Of a stretch of DNA of 64,000 nucleotides, positions 62,957-64,000 are shown piece by piece. Source of the DNA: Ptychodera flava (lineage: Eukaryota > Hemichordata > Enteropneusta > Ptychoderidae); the NCBI RefSeq assembly GCF_041260155.1, contig NC_091944.1, forward strand, positions 18,697,772 to 18,761,771, in the 5' to 3' direction. Both the position numbers and the translations under genes were made by a program. The first letter of the stretch is position 1, and each line of letters starts with the position of its first letter. The notes under the pieces were generated by a model. The model made no database searches. It worked only from the letters and a program-made list of their open reading frames with translations, and was not told the DNA's origin.

Positions 62957-62989
<33 letters not shown>
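62957..62989. repeat. (GA)n microsatellite with CAGACAGA tail
   Basis: About 16 GA dinucleotides followed by imperfect CAGACAGA repeats to about 63025. Confidence 0.95.
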
Positions 62990-62991
<2 letters not shown>

Positions 62992-63169
62992 AGACAGAGC
63001 CAGACAGAGACAGACAGAGACAGACCCTATACATTAAAACGCTTTCTTCATGACTTCTATTGAGAGATAAACTCATTTGCTCATTTGAATATTTATTAAA
63101 ATTAGTTTCATTTACGTACATTCATCCATGAAAATTAACATCATTATCTTGAAATTGATTTATCCTTAA

Positions 63170-63668
63170 ATGACCTCCTTTCTTCATAAAAGAATTACTG
63201 GTTTTTACAGTGATGACATTGACTCGTTGTGCAATATTTACAATTTACAGTCATTAAAATCAAGGAGGACTATTTTTGATTATATATTTTTATACAAATG
63301 CATAAATGCAAAATTTAATGTTAATGCTTTAGCTTCATTTTTTAGTCTTCATGTACCAAGGTTTTCAACTCGGCGCACTACTTTGTTTCATGTGCCATTT
63401 GGTAGAGTTAATTGTGTTCGTGACTCTCTTTTTAGTAGAATTCCGAGACAATTTAATTTGCTTTTAAACGAATACAATGACATTGATCCTTTTCCTGTAA
63501 ATTTAAATGGCTTTAAAAATGTTTTAAAACATTGTTTTCTCAGCATTTGTTAAAGTTTGTTCGTCTTGTCTTCATGTTTTAACTCTGTATCTGTATTTTT
63601 ACTAACAGTCTTCCATAAATGGCCTCGGCTGTGGAAGTCATTATTAATAAAATAAAATAAAAATAAAA
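63170..63668 (+). mobile_element. LINE remnant: 3' end of a non-LTR retrotransposon
   Basis: The open frame 63170-63553 (127 aa) has the C-terminal pattern of Jockey/CR1-like LINE ORF2 proteins. The pattern is SRRTIFDYIFLYKCINAKFN, then a VPR...STRR...LFHVPFGRVNCVRDSLFSRI segment, PRQFNLL and a final GFKNVLKHC. It is followed by a short 3' UTR (GGCCTCGGCTGTGGAAGTC) and a simple-repeat tail of TAAAA units at about 63640-63668, typical of these clades. The endonuclease and catalytic reverse-transcriptase parts are absent, so it is strongly 5'-truncated and dead. Confidence 0.75.
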
Positions 63669-63784
63669 TAGCTTAGAGTGGGCGGATTCTCACAGTTCAG
63701 GCGATTTTTGGTCAAAAAGCTGGGGTTAGTCCTGTAAATATTTCCCTGTGTATTAGGCGATTATTTCGTTGAACGAAAAGTTAA

Positions 63785-64000
63785 TTAAAATTGCCTCTTC
63801 TTTCTCTGAGCCCAATCTAGGAATTTCTGAGAGAAAGTTGGCGAGGTTAACAATCTCAGAAGTCCGATCACATCGCTTTCGGCGTCATGGGTCGGTTCAA
63901 ATCGTAAATATCGTTGGCACAGGCTTTGAAGTGTCTTCTTCTGCTGTCTTGGCAGATGGTCCTGGAAGAACTTCAAACTATCGGCGGTGTAGACCGCATC
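63785..64000 (-). CDS. TREX-type 3'-5' exonuclease, gene D (3' part, cut by the window edge)
   Basis: The frame is open from the window edge to TGA/TAA at 63785 and gives 71 residues, beginning DAVYTADSLKFFQDHLPRQQ. The Exo III motif HDAESD (His and Asp present) and the basic end RKKRQF match gene C, including its unusual Ser; about 58 of 71 residues are identical to it. The rest of the gene, with Exo I and II, lies outside the window. Confidence 0.88.
   Translation of the reverse strand, partial: DAVYTADSLKFFQDHLPRQQKKTLQSLCQRYLRFEPTHDAESDVIGLLRLLTSPTFSQKFLDWAQRKKRQF

Overview
The window is animal nuclear DNA, AT-rich, from an invertebrate. The genes are split by many GT-AG introns. Microsatellites, miniature inverted-repeat elements (MITEs), tRNA-derived SINEs and a LINE remnant lie among them. 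A CAND1 gene cut into 36 coding exons and a repeat load of this kind suit an intron-rich marine invertebrate such as a lancelet, hemichordate or mollusc. The species cannot be fixed from the sequence alone.

Positions 304-33690 (+) hold a complete CAND1 gene, the cullin exchange factor. I rebuilt 36 exons whose phases all agree; they encode about 1242 residues, against 1230 in human. Its introns carry several DNA-element insertions. These are two nested elements in intron 2 (2435-4380), a foldback element with a 9-bp target duplication in intron 6 (9250-9716), a 93-bp relative of it in intron 21 (20055-20147), and a TTAA-flanked element in intron 27 (25856-26751). The 3' UTR probably ends near an AATAAA at 35174.

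From 37 kb to the right edge every recognisable host gene is on the minus strand. Three complete TREX-type 3'-5' exonuclease genes (A 37002-37694, B 43589-44519, C 46863-48123) and the 3' end of a fourth (D, from 63785 off the edge) form a cluster. All visible DEDDh catalytic residues are intact. B and C share a tiny first exon beginning MSLKRK. Between C and D lie two copies of a two-exon unit for a 3CxxC zinc finger closely resembling the C-terminus of vertebrate ZCCHC24 (54261-55129 and 59987-60722).

Spacer DNA holds a head-to-tail MITE array (37728-40957), six copies of a ~320-bp dispersed repeat, two copies of a tRNA-derived SINE, a LINE 3' end (63170-63668) and a ~275-bp foldback element. 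Two 24- and 37-nt perfect palindromes, each flanked by its own 5-bp direct repeat (36253-36289, 36632-36655), look like extremely small insertions and are the most unusual non-coding signal. The most interesting coding signal is the TREX cluster with the duplicated zinc-finger exons inside it. No wholly new gene system was recognised.
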